64,000 nucleotides of DNA from Drosophila persimilis (Eukaryota > Arthropoda > Insecta > Diptera > Drosophilidae): contig NW_020825294.1 of assembly GCF_003286085.1 (NCBI RefSeq), positions 11,306,501 through 11,370,500 of the forward strand, read 5' to 3'. The position numbers and the translations under genes were made by a program. Below are positions 1 to 10,943 of the stretch, piece by piece. The notes under the pieces were generated by a model. It did no database searches and had not been told where the DNA came from. It saw only the letters and a list, made by a program, of their open reading frames with translations. Each line of letters starts with the position of its first letter. The stretch's first letter is position 1.

Positions 1-580
1 TTTGCTTTTTTCGTTTCGGTTTTGTATATGTTAAGCCAGAGCGATTCAATTTCAATGGTTGTTTGCTCGGACTCTTTGTGGTCTCGGAATTGGATCAGAT
101 TATGTCTGATTGTTGTTGGAAACTGAGCTAGAAGCTGGACGAATAATGATAACCAAATCATTGTTCAAGTAAACTCATAATTCTACTATTCTTGATTATG
201 TAATGATTGTAATTCTGTGTCTATGTATTTTCAGCAACCGAGCACTTTACTTTTTAAATTTACTTTTAAAAGCTTTTAAAAATATATTCAGCACTGTGTA
301 TAAGCCTTGTTTATATTTTCGCGTCAAATGGTTGACTGATGAATTGCAACACAGTAAAAAGCATGTTTCGTATAATTACATTTTAGTAATTTAAATTCAC
401 TTTCAAGTAATATTGTTTGTACACTGTACAATGGCCCCTAGTTGTCTCATACAAAGAAAGCTAAAATTCAATAATTTTTTATTGAACGCAAACTCCCTTT
501 GGTCGAATTCCGGCAAAATGTTTATTATGCAAATCGAATGACAAAGGCCAAAGGGGCAATATCAGAAAGAAAGAAACGCT

Positions 581-1128
581 AGGGGGCGTTGTCAGTCACA
601 GCTACGACCGCGACTCTACATTTATACACGATACTCAGTCAGTATGGGCGCATACATTGCACGACGAAGGGTGTGTGAAAAAGAGACAGAAAATCAGGCA
701 GAACGAGTAGGCCACTGAAAATTTATTTGTTTCTTCTGGCTATATTAATAATGCGATCTGATCCAGATACGTCAATCTAGTAGATATAGTCATTCTATAT
801 TGCTCAGCGATTTAAGTTTTCTCGTATCTTCAAAATTGTGCATGCCACAAATAGTCGTCACTTGTGGAGCGAATCGGGGCCGAATAATATTTTGAAATAC
901 ACTTGTAACAGGGCGGTATCACAGTAGTCTAAACCAAAATTTTGTTTTTCTATCTCTTATTGTCTCTGAGATCTAGGCGCTTATAAGGACTGACAGACGC
1001 ACATGACTGAATCGGCTCGGCTATTGATGCTGATCAAGAATATAGATACTTTACGAGGTCGGAAACACTTCCATTTCTCCCCACAAATCGAATATACCCC
1101 TATACTCATTTTGAATAGCGGGTATAAA
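581..1128 (-). mobile_element. DINE-1/INE-1-like element (ISY/SGM type), inverted copy
   Basis: This segment is the reverse complement of the near-complete copy at 4548-5178. It opens with the GGGGG..CGTTGT terminus, has the ATACACGATACTCAGTCAGTATGG block, the AGAGACAGAAAATCAG block and the CCACTGAAAATT block. It ends with a mutated copy of the usual GAGTATCGGGTATAA end. DINE-1 elements are non-autonomous Helitron/helentron-related repeats with no coding capacity. This copy is diverged by many substitutions and small indels, so it is an old insertion. Confidence 0.8.
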
Positions 1129-3202
1129 AAGCAAACAGGAGCTGCAACGCACCCGAGATGGGCCAGAGCTAGGGACACAGAGGGAAATAACCAAAAGCAT
1201 TAATTAATATTCAAGTGGCCTCCTCGCAGTCCTGTGCCCCCTTTGTTCTTATTTAATTTCATGCAGCCAGGAGGGGAATGCGAATACAGGGAGCAACTTC
1301 TTGTGGATTGCCCGGGGGGAACTTATCAGTGTCAACGTTGTGCCAATAAAAACTATACTAGTATGCAAATATTTCCACAATCAAACAAATAGCTGCTAAC
1401 AGGAACAGGAGCTGGAGCAGGAGCTGGAGCTCCAGCAAACACAATACCAACAAGGATGTGCAAACAAAAGCTGAAAGAATCCCACAGGACGAGGCGCCAT
1501 GTGAAGCATGCAGAAATAATGGCAGAAGCCGTCGAAAGGAAAGGGAAGGAGCAGAAACGGCAGAGCGTGGCAAGTGCTCGGCGCTAGAGAGCAGATGCCT
1601 CACGTTTCCTTCTCCCCAAAGCAACAGGACATCACGGGACTGGCTGTGGCCCGCTTCTTTAGCCGCTTTCCGCTTACGCTCAGACATTCGGCTTTGATTT
1701 GCCAAAGAAAAAAGTACGTACACCAGAACCAGCAACAACTACGAATTTGCATAGCGCACTGCAATATTTCCATTCTCCTGTTTTGTCTCAGTTCCAGAAA
1801 CCTCCAGCTCCAGAAACAACATCAATTCCCCTGGTTCCTGTCTTTGCATTTCCTTTTATTTCACTTCTTACTTTAGTGGTGGAAAAAACGCGCGAACAAG
1901 TTGCCAACTTTCATACGCCATGTGGGACGCACTTTTTTCTGTGTTTTACTTCTATTTTATGAAAACCAAAAAACAAAAACGAAAAGTAAGGAAAAAAAAA
2001 TTTTCGCGAGCTGATAGAATTTGGGTATCCCTGCGCTGACCTTTCCATTGATACTCTCCACCAAAAAAAAGATATATGTTCTGAAGCTCGGTGAAGCTTT
2101 AAATATTATATTTAGCAGCTTTTAAGATAATTATATATTGATATTTAAGAGATTTTTCTTTTCTTTCACCTCAACATTGAATTAGTAAAGGAGTTCAATT
2201 AATAAACTATAATTATTATTTTTAGAAGATTTTGTTAGCTTTACTTGAGAGAAAATTTGTAGAAAACTAAGCCTCAATGATCGACGCCGAATGTTCGCTG
2301 CTAAGCTTTCCCTCCAGCATTCTCTTTAAGTTACCTTAAAGTTTAAAGTAACTACGGAATAGCCGGGGCCACATTTGTTATTATCTAATCATATATTTAT
2401 ATTTTTTTCGAGGAAGGTTCAAAAAAAGATGAGTTGCATTTAAAAAATGGTTCATTGCATAATTGAGTGATTTCATGACAAACTTGTAGGCATTCCCAAA
2501 ACTAATGCCGGTACTCTGAACCCTTGTTATGCAGACCACCATTATTATCCCACTCTTAGTCAACTAGAAATAAGATGTTGTATCTTTATATTTTCTATTA
2601 ATATGTATTTCCATAATAATTAGCTACAAGGCATATCTAAACGCTCTTATGTTTTGAATTCATTTCAATGGGTGCCGGTGAAATTGTTCAAGTTTTTGTT
2701 TATATAAGTCTATAAGTCTCAATTCTCTATTCGCCACAGATTCGACCAGTTCCTGTTCCACTCCATGGTCTGTGCTCAACAATTTATCATCCTAATCGAA
2801 AAACAGACTACGTACGAGGGTAACTTTTTAATTGGCCTCTCTCTTGCACTCTGCCTGTCTTTTTTCGCAATGGGCGCTTAACGCATTTGTGCCAACTTAA
2901 AAACCATAAAAGCCGCAACAGTAGAAGCTGCCTCTATAAAATATATTCCTTCTCTGCTCGACTCGACTCTGCAACACTCTATTCCATTCCGCCATTCTGC
3001 CATTCCCATAGGAACATAAACCAAGCATTTACGCATTTTATGCAAACTTACGCATTTGGAAATGCCTGACGGATTGTGGTATGGGTGGAGGAGTCCTCCC
3101 TGCATTACTCCTACCGTAGGTGCCACTGCAGTAATACGAGGCGTGCCAGAGATGGAGAACCTTGGCTTGATAAACTATAAGCCACAAATTTGCATGGAGC
3201 TA

Positions 3203-3228
3203 CTGCTGCTGCTGCTGCTGCTGCTGCT
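3203..3228 (+). repeat. (CTG)n microsatellite
   Basis: About 8.7 uninterrupted CTG units. The surrounding open frame (3056-3538) has no other coding signature, so a polyleucine or polyglutamine protein is not supported. Confidence 0.9.
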
Positions 3229-4040
3229 ACTTTTCCTTCGACTACAAATTGCCATTAAATGCAGCAACAAGAGGCGGCTGCTCTTACCGGAATGGGCGTG
3301 GTCGTTAACGAATCTATGTAGTCCCATGACTGCCCTCCGCCCTACCTCCAAACTATGTACTCCAGTTGAGGTTGAGTGGCGCTACCTGGGTGCCCGGAGA
3401 CTGGAGTTGCCAGCCAGCCCAACAATAACTGACACCAGTTGCTGCTGCTGCTTTTGCTTTCCACTTTCCACTTTGTTGCAACAATTTGCGCGCCCCGAGG
3501 CGCCGCAAGGATACGCTGTGAGAAAGGACGAAAGATGATGCTCGGATGCTGCTTCATTGCATTTAATTCATTTTTATTGCAGAAGCTTACAGACAGATAG
3601 AAGTAAGGGATACACATAGGTGGGGTCGGACGGACGGGCAGAGCAGTGTGTCGGGCCAAAGGCCACTTGGGTGTGCTCTTTAAAATTATATTGGGCAAAA
3701 TTTTATGCAGTTGGAGATGCTAAGCTAGTCGAAGGAGCTGGAGCCAAGGATGCAGCTAACCAGCTGCCATTCCCCCGGTTTCATCCCCAATCGCCTTCCT
3801 GTGCGCTCCTCTGGCGCTGCATGCTATACAAAAGTTTTTACAAAGTAGCTGCGGCAGCTGCTGCAAGTTTGAGCGGCATCGCAACCATGGGCATGGTCGC
3901 CAAGGATGGGGCATGCCACGGACAGGACGGGACGGGAGCGACAGACAGACAGGCATTTTGATGAAGCTGCTTTATATATTGGGTGCGGGTTTTGGTTGGG
4001 TGCCTGGGTGCCTGCCGGGTCCTTGCAGTGTCCGGGCTGC

Positions 4041-4067
4041 CAGCAGCAGCAGCAGCAGCAGCAGCAA
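4041..4067 (+). repeat. (CAG)n microsatellite
   Basis: Eight CAG units followed by CAA, in non-coding DNA. Confidence 0.9.
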
Positions 4068-4547
4068 CATAATTTAAATAGCATGTAAATTAGACGGAAG
4101 TCTAAAACGAGTGCATAATGTCTGCTAAAAGTGTTCTAAGTGATTGTAATTTAGGTAAAAGTTTCAGTGAAGGCGCGAGGAAGCAGAATTGTGGCTTAGA
4201 AATTGCCTTGGATGATCAAGTGTTCGACTAGGGCAATTGCCTAGCAAATTGATGTCGAGATTAACGCATTTGACAGAAACATAAATGATCTGCTGATGAG
4301 ATGAATGCAATTACATTATATATTAATTAATAATTAAATATTAATGCCTAATTGTACAAATTAAAACGGGTTTGACAACCGATGATAAATTTTGTAATTA
4401 AATTAATATTTAATCCCAAAAAATAAATTAAATTCCTTGTTTGAAAAGTTTTTAATATTTTTGATACATTTTAAGGTTGAAATAAAATTAAATTTTCAAT
4501 AAAACATTCCATGCTAATATTTATTTCTTGATTTGATTAGTTTTTTT

Positions 4548-5178
4548 TATACCCGATACTCAAAATGTGTATTGGGGTATATTAGATTTGTGGTAAAAGT
4601 GGATGTGTGTAACGTCCAGAAGGAATCGTTTCCGACCCCATAAAGTATATATATTCTTGATCAGCATCAATAGCCGAGACGATTGAGCCATGTCTGTCTT
4701 TCCGTCTGTCCGTCCGTCTGTCCGTCCCCTTCAGCGCCTAATGCTCAAAGACTATAAGAGCTAGAGCAACGATGTTTTGGATCCAGACTTCTGTGATATG
4801 TCACTGCTACAAAAATATTTCAAAACTTTGCCCCGTCCACTTCCGCCCCCACAAAGGGCGAAAATCTGTGGCATCCACAATTTTAAAGATACGAGAAAAC
4901 CAAAAACGCAGAATCGTAGAGAATGACCATATCTTTTAGAATGCTGAATTTGGATCAGATCGGATAATTTTTATAGCCAAAAAGAAAAAAAAAACAATTT
5001 TCAGTGGCTACGCAGCGCCCGACGTCACGCTCAGACTGATTTTCTGTCTCGCTCGCACGCACTATTTGTCGTGTCGTTTAATATTAGCGCCGTCTGCCGG
5101 AGGAGAGCCATACTGACTTAGTATCGGGTATAACTGTAGAGTTGCGGTGTCCGCAGCAACTCACAACGTTCCCCCTCG
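4548..5178 (+). mobile_element. DINE-1/INE-1-like element (ISY/SGM type), near full length
   Basis: The element starts TATACCCGATACTC and ends with AGTATCGGGTATAACTG followed by a tail reaching CGTTCCCCCTCG. The two ends carry inverted TATACCCGATACT sequences. Inside are the blocks known from DINE-1/INE-1 in many Drosophila: CAGAAGGAATCGTTTCCGAC, CATAAAGTATATATATTC, CTTGATCAGCATCAATAGCC, and a CCGTCTGTCCGTCC run at 4700-4730. It has no ORF. It is the best copy here and serves as reference for the others. In the obscura group such repeats are called ISY, ISX or SGM. A relative (ISX) in D. miranda is known to have been co-opted as X-chromosome dosage-compensation binding sites. Confidence 0.88.
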
Positions 5179-5316
5179 TTTTTAATATTTTTTAAGTATC
5201 GTAACGAGTGACGCATTCCATAGCGGCATCGATACCCACATAGCTACGCGAAAAATATCCCAAAAAGTAAATAATTTGGGTGCAATTCTTTCAACCTTCA
5301 GATCGTTTGTTAAAAT

Positions 5317-5392
5317 ATCAGAAAAATATATCTTGTCTGGCCTTTTATTTCCTTAAAGGATCAGAAAAATATATTTTAGTCTGGCCTTTTTT
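5317..5392 (+). repeat. Short tandem duplication, two units of about 34 bp
   Basis: The unit ATCAGAAAAATATAT followed by GTCTGGCCTTTT occurs at 5317-5350 and again at 5359-5392, spaced 42 bp apart. It lies just outside the DINE-1-like copy that ends at 5178. No coding function is visible. Confidence 0.75.
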
Positions 5393-6570
5393 TTATAACA
5401 TCCATAAGTGACACTGTATGCTACTACTCGCCAGTTACATTTTTAAAGTACACACTTGATTTTAGATCTCCAGTCTGTCCCCCTAATTTTCCTAGAGAAA
5501 AAAGAACAAAAATCGTTTACACTTCCAAGTGGGAGTACTCTTCATTGTGCAGTTCATTGTGTTTCGCGCCCCTTTTTGAACTGTCCTTGAACTTTTTTCT
5601 TCGTTTTCATTACCCGGTCGAAGAAAGGAGAAACAAACCCTTGGATTTGAGTGTGGAACAGGCGAAACAGAGCCGAAATGAGTTCGGGATAGTGGAAGCA
5701 AAACCCAAAACTGCGTGGCCGTGCTAAGACCTGGCTCAAAGTATTTTAGGATTTGCTTGGTCTTAACACCATTCACTTCTGTGTTGGCCCTGTGCACTGA
5801 TCCATGTGGCCTAGCTGTGTGGCCTCAACAGACAAGAACGGAATCCGTATTCGATTCTAAGTGGAATTTCCTTTGGTGCTGCGATTTTTTGTGCGTGTGA
5901 GCTTTAGGTTGGGCCTAGGAAACTTTTACGGGAAATGTTCTATGTTTTAAATGGTTAAAATTGCTTCCAATTTGTAGCTTTCAATACTGCTTTCATTTCC
6001 AAAAAGGGACTTAAAAATTCGAAAAGTAAGTAAAAGAATTTGCTGCAATTCAACGGCGACATTTTTTACGCATTTATTAAAAAAAAAAAACACTCTCTGG
6101 TGTCTGATGAATGTTGCTTCATAATGAGGACGAAACATGTTTTACGATATTGTTTATTTTCAATTGCATACTGTACTCCAACAAGAAGTTACTCCATAGA
6201 GTCTTCTCTTTGTTCGTAGGTTAATTAGCTTCCAACGTCTGGCACTAACCACTTCAGGCACCTCTTCAGCAAACCTCCGCGCAGTGCTCCAACAGAAACG
6301 AGTATCTAAAATACTTTTACCTTTTAACGGCCACTCTGCCAACTGCAGTGCAAACATACTTCCAGATCAACTTTGTTAACTTCGGCACTAAAATGCTTAA
6401 CCCCGTTTCGGGGCCCAACATCAAAAACAAACCCACTCGAGGCGCACTCTAATCTATCAATAATATTATTACTTGTTCCCGGCTAGTGGGGTTCTCTCTT
6501 GTTCATCTTGCAACACGGCTTGTTGCACTTGCCCTGTCTCCTAGAAGTTTTAACTGTATAACCCGAAGCC

Positions 6571-6594
6571 TGTCCCAGTCCCAGTCCCAGTCCC
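6571..6594 (+). repeat. CCCAGT minisatellite-like repeat
   Basis: About four tandem copies of CCCAGT. Confidence 0.8.
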
Positions 6595-6800
6595 GATCGA
6601 GTCCCTCCAGGTAGGCAGCTAGCTACTCAACGAGCTTGGGTAATTCCTTAGGTAAATTTATAATTACTGGCGGCAACTTGCACTAGTTACGCCTGCACTT
6701 GAAGTCCGTTTCCCCCTGGACAGGTGTGTGTCCATTGGGGCCAAAGGAGTTGGGTCTGTGCTGCAAAAGTTGTATCAAGTTGTTGTCTGGGCCGGCGGCC

Positions 6801-6827
6801 AAGGCGACCGAGGCGACCGAGGCGACC
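6801..6827 (+). repeat. AGGCGACCG 9-bp tandem repeat
   Basis: Three 9-bp units. On either strand the repeat yields short repetitive peptides that I regard as chance. Confidence 0.8.
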
Positions 6828-9640
6828 AAAGCGCCAAGGCAATCTAATTTCCATTTTCCCGTGCAGACGGACCACCTACTCTTCATCCTCCACTCATACT
6901 ACTGCCGCTATTTCTCCTTTTTCATTAGTTTTTCATGCTGAGGCAGCCGCACCTGGGAGTGGCTAAAAAGTTCATTCTAAGCGAAATTAAGTGCCATTTT
7001 TATTCGATTTTGTTTTCACTCGTTTTTGGCTATAGAACAGTCGGTAGCCCTCGGTAGTTACACAGAGTTTGCGGAGAGGAGAATTTTCCCTGGAGTTGTT
7101 CGGGCTAAAGTTATTTCTGCTTTGCCACTCGACTTTTTTATTTTTCGTTGGTTTTAATGAAAATGCAATTAAAAATTTAGCATACTCTAGGGTATAAGTG
7201 CATTAACATTAACTGAAAAATGATTTATAGCGTGTTTGACATTTTAATTATGCTCGTCGACGAAAACAAACAATCATATAGATATTCTTATGTGCGTGCG
7301 GGCGAGAGAGACTTTCTCTGAGCTCTTTTTTTGTTGGGTTGTGTTCAATTTTCCAGCCATTTGGTTTAATTTTTGTTGTTTGGTGTTCAATTTTTAATGT
7401 TCAATTAATTGCATTAAATTATGTGCAAAATTATGCACTTAAAATGCAATAAGTTTCAACCTACAGACAGACCTGACCCAACGGATCATCGGAAATCTGA
7501 ATCAAAAGCGAGACTTTTTTTAATGTGGAGGGGAGGAGAATCGGGCGGAATACCCATTCTATCCCATTATAATTTAATTGATTCATTTCAATTAATCAAT
7601 TACAGTGCATTATGCACGCTTCATTGGAAACAATTCTTACATAACTATTATAGCAAATGCTACTTTTGTTGGCAATGTAAGCCCATCTTTAATGGTTGGC
7701 GATCTGTTAGTATCGATACCATCGGTAGAAAAGCATTAGCATTGAGTTGGAAGCATTGGTGGCATTGTTTTTCTTATTTTAGGCTTGTCAATATGGAAGT
7801 ATTCGAGGGGCGATTATATTGCATATCCACGTTCACTACACTTATGTTTTAGATTTAGTGATGTATCATAAAATTTAACAGATATGCATATATGTTTACT
7901 ATGTTTTTGGGAAAAAAAACTTTTTACACATTTTTCTTGCAAATTCCAGAAGATTTTCAGTCATAAATCTAAGGGGATTTCCTCCGGCCAACCTTCAACT
8001 ATGGACCTTTTTTTCATAACATGCCGTTGGTCTGAGCTCAACAGAAATTCAGTTTCATAAAGTCCAATCTCCTAGCGTTTTCCCATCGCCAGCTCTCCCT
8101 GTCCTGGGCAGCCCATCAAAAACCAATTAATTTTTATGTTCCAGCTTTGTGCTCTTTGTTGTTGTATATTTTTTTGCAACAGAGCAGCAAACAGCTACAA
8201 CACTGTGGCGAGAGCATCCTGGCCAGGACATACGCATACAGAAGCAATTAGTCAGAAAATTTAACACAGTTCATTGGGCAAATTCGAACATGGCCGAACC
8301 TAATGACATAATTTCGCCATTGACTGGATTAGATAATGCCCACAACACACACACAAGCATCCAAGCACACGGACACGCAGACTCTGAGAAGAGGCCTCCG
8401 CCCTAATCTACCAGCAACGACTAATTGTTATAGGTCCTGGCTGGGACACAAGACAATCTGTTATAAGCCTTCAGCTAAAGATTAATGATCAGAAATCCCC
8501 TAATGAAGTTATTCGGGAACAACGTGGACTGCGATTGGATTGCGTCTGCCCGATGAAGTGATGATGAGCGTAATGACAGCAGAAAGAGAGGACCACAACT
8601 AAATGAAGGATACGAGAGCACACGAAACGGCTCTGGGCTGAATCTTCTTTTTATTTATGATGCATTTAAATTGTTGCTCTTTTGCATATTTACCTTGTTA
8701 TTTTATTACGTGCCGGAAATGAACAGAAATATAAAATAAAATAAAAATAAAAAAGTACCCCGACAGAGACAGAGACCCCAGCGAAACCGACCCCAGCATA
8801 AACAGCGCGAAAACATTGTCACAGCATGAAGTCGAATGTTTTTTATATGCAAAAATATTTCATTTCCTACAGCAGCGAAATGTTTAATAATAAAAAGAAA
8901 ACAACAACGGGAAGAGCCGGGAAAATCAGCAGGAAAATGAGCGACAAAGTAAAATTCATAGTGGCGAGATGGCGCAGAGACAGAGAGGCAATGAGGCAGT
9001 GTGGCTGGGAGGCAGGGTGGAGACAGAGCAAATAAAAAAGTGCAATAAAAATCTGTTTAACATGAAGTGCGGCAAACGCACAAAAGTATGCTCCAGCGAC
9101 AACTGCAGAGAGAAAGGGTCTGAAGAAAAAGGAGCTGCGAAATCATCCTGTTATGTTCCTACCATACACTTTACAACTTATGAGTGCTAATAAAATTCAC
9201 TCGGCATATCCCTGACAATTCACAGAAAAGTAAAAGAAGAAGAGAACTGTGCGCGTCCTTCAAGGTGTGCGCTTTGATAAAGAAATCGCCCCTCAACCAG
9301 GTCCGTTTGATGGGGACAAAGAATCGGGTACATATACATATATATGTACATAGCTGTGGACAGCATAAAATGCAAGGATTTCATTTTAAATTTCACAATT
9401 TATTGTGCCAGTCATGGTCACAACAGTTGCTTTGTGCCATTTCTATGATAATTCAGCACAGAATGGAAAAAATCAAATAAAAAACGACACTGCCTTTGAT
9501 GATAAAAACTCACTCTCTGATATCCCCGATGCATAGACTAATGATAAGCTTATTGAGAATTTTAACTACAGGACAAACCTCGTTTCGACAATTCGCCAAC
9601 CCCCGGCTCACTTTCTTCGCTCGTTAAGGATAAGTAAAAT

Positions 9641-9652
9641 GGGGGGGGGGGG
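9641..9652 (+). repeat. Poly-G tract, 12 nt
   Basis: An uninterrupted run of 12 G, an unusual homopolymer for a fly genome, located 265 bp upstream of the likely transcription start of the gene at 9969. Its length may be affected by sequencing error. Confidence 0.85.
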
Positions 9653-9756
9653 AACCACGAAAACTGCTAACCCATGTTATATTTTATGAGTCTCAGGAAC
9701 GTATGACCCAAATGTCACTGCTGTAGTACTTCTACTACTATTACTATTAATGTTAA

Positions 9757-9772
9757 CCGGTAATGTTACCGG
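9757..9772 (+). promoter_or_regulatory. CCGGTAA-TG-TTACCGG inverted repeat, Grainyhead-like half sites
   Basis: The arms CCGGTAA and TTACCGG are perfect inverted repeats around a 2-bp centre, preceded by TTAA, giving TTAACCGGTAA. Grainyhead proteins bind AACCGGTT-type sites. The palindrome lies about 160 bp upstream of the likely start site of the gene at 9969. The factor assignment is inference from motif similarity only. Confidence 0.35.
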
Positions 9773-9916
9773 GTCGACCACGGGAAAGCCCCAACATTTT
9801 GTATGAGTAAAATATCGGGCCCAAGAGTGCATGCTGGAAATTTTCGTACAATATTTTGACTCACTAGAAATGTGGGATCAAGAACCCCAGGCCAGTTCAC
9901 TTGGAGAATTGTCGTT

Positions 9917-9922
9917 TCAGTC
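9917..9922 (+). promoter_or_regulatory. Initiator (TCAGTC) with nearby DPE-like AGAC
   Basis: TCAGTC fits the insect initiator TCAKTY with A+1 at 9919. AGAC follows at +29 to +32, one base from the ideal downstream promoter element position. This would give a 5' UTR of 50 nt for the gene starting at 9969. I see no TATA box at -30. Confidence 0.45.
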
Positions 9923-9968
9923 AAACGTCAGGCGAGCCTCATTGACAGACTAGAGCATTTTGATAGCC

Positions 9969-10880
9969 ATGACATCGAAAGGTACACTTCTGGCAACTGT
10001 GCTACTGATGGTGCTTATCCCACTGCCCATCTGCCAGGCCATTTGGTTTCCCTGGTACTTCCATCGCTATGGACTAGAGCCGCACTCGGCTCGGCACAAG
10101 GGACCCGGCGGTGGGACAGCTCCGGCAGTTCCCAGTGGAAAACAGCCAAAGCCCGCGGACGGAGCGAAGCCCGGCACGAACAAGAACATTAGCAAGGGTG
10201 GCTCGACCTGTCCGCCTGGCTACGAGCCAAAGGACCCTAAGGCTGTCCGGGAAGCGGGATCGACAACTCGTATCTGCGATGATAACCCCGTGCTGATGCA
10301 GCTTGCCCGTCTCTATGTGGTCAGTCCGGAGAGGATTGTGCTGCTGTTGGCCCAGGCCTCCATGGTTGATTCGTGCGCTGAGATCTGCGATGTTCTCGGG
10401 AACATTCACGCTGCAACCAGCAACTGTGTACTGGCCCCAGACAATATCTATGCAAAGCTAAGCGATGGACTGGACTACTTCAAGGAGGTTGTATGCGCCA
10501 CCGACTGTGAGGCCAGCCCACGCAAGCGGTTTGCTGGGCTCTTGGAGTCCCAGAACTGCATCCGAGAGATGCGCACCGACATGATCGAGTGCGAGGCACC
10601 ACCCGATTGGTATGAGACGCAGAATAAATCCAAACTCTGTCAGATCTACAACGATGTCCTGGACTGCTACTACACCAGGGCGGCAATGCTGTGCGGCATT
10701 GAGTCGGCCAAGCAGCTGAGATCCTTTGCTGCTGATAGCATGGGCCGGGCAATGAACCATAAGTGTGAGGTCAGCAAGAAACTTCCGAGGGTGGACAATG
10801 CCATGCCCTCGATGGCGTCGGCCTCTTCGAACATGGGCATGGCTCTCTTTATCATTTTTCTGAATCTCATCATTTGTTAA
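9969..10880 (+). CDS. Cysteine-rich secreted protein, probably GPI-anchored; function unknown
   Basis: An intronless ORF of 303 aa from ATG at 9969 (context AGCCATGA). An in-frame TTG three codons upstream is not needed. Residues 1-24 form a signal peptide: MTSKGT, a leucine/valine core and a PICQA cleavage site. Residues 30-80 are a Gly/Pro/Lys-rich linker. Residues 80-270 hold 13 cysteines spaced as in a disulfide-rich helical domain, including STCPPGYEP, DSCAEIC, VVCATDC and LDCYY. The C-terminus has small residues (SMASASSN) followed by the 15-residue hydrophobic tail MGMALFIIFLNLIIC, the layout of a GPI-attachment signal. I do not recognise the family. The spacing resembles uncharacterised secreted Drosophila families and DUF19-type domains, but I cannot confirm this. 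The gene stands alone and codon use looks normal. An AATAAA lies 58 nt after the stop. Confidence 0.88.
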   Translation: MTSKGTLLATVLLMVLIPLPICQAIWFPWYFHRYGLEPHSARHKGPGGGTAPAVPSGKQPKPADGAKPGTNKNISKGGSTCPPGYEPKDPKAVREAGSTTRICDDNPVLMQLARLYVVSPERIVLLLAQASMVDSCAEICDVLGNIHAATSNCVLAPDNIYAKLSDGLDYFKEVVCATDCEASPRKRFAGLLESQNCIREMRTDMIECEAPPDWYETQNKSKLCQIYNDVLDCYYTRAAMLCGIESAKQLRSFAADSMGRAMNHKCEVSKKLPRVDNAMPSMASASSNMGMALFIIFLNLIIC

Positions 10881-10937
10881 GGTTTTTTTCGAACATTTTT
10901 ATATTTTCTTACCATCGAAACCGTGTGAAAATTGTTT

Positions 10938-10943
10938 AATAAA
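10938..10943 (+). terminator. Poly(A) signal AATAAA for the gene at 9969
   Basis: AATAAA 58 nt downstream of the TAA, in AT-rich DNA. Confidence 0.7.

Larger units (their letters stand above)
1129..4547. other. Non-coding stretch, no gene seen
   Basis: I see no reading frame with coding character. The interval holds a CAGGAGCTGGAG-type purine repeat near 1400-1435, AT-rich DNA at 2080-2640, two CAG/CTG microsatellites (listed separately) and GC-richer sequence at 3000-4080 that gives long overlapping frames on both strands. Those frames are driven by triplet repeats and low stop density. The interval could be intergenic or intronic DNA of a larger gene. Confidence 0.5.
5393..9640. other. Non-coding stretch, no gene seen
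   Basis: Open frames here (for example 7421-7852 and 8149-8406 on plus) have no signal peptide, domain pattern or splice context. Notable contents are a CCCAGT repeat at 6571-6594, an AGGCGACCG repeat at 6801-6827 and a purine-rich AAATA/GACAGAGAC stretch near 8735-8770. I see no RNA gene. Confidence 0.5.

Noticed and set aside
3056-4088. Overlapping frames with polyleucine, polycysteine or polyglutamine
   Set aside because: They are produced by the CTG and CAG microsatellites, with no promoter, splice or domain context.
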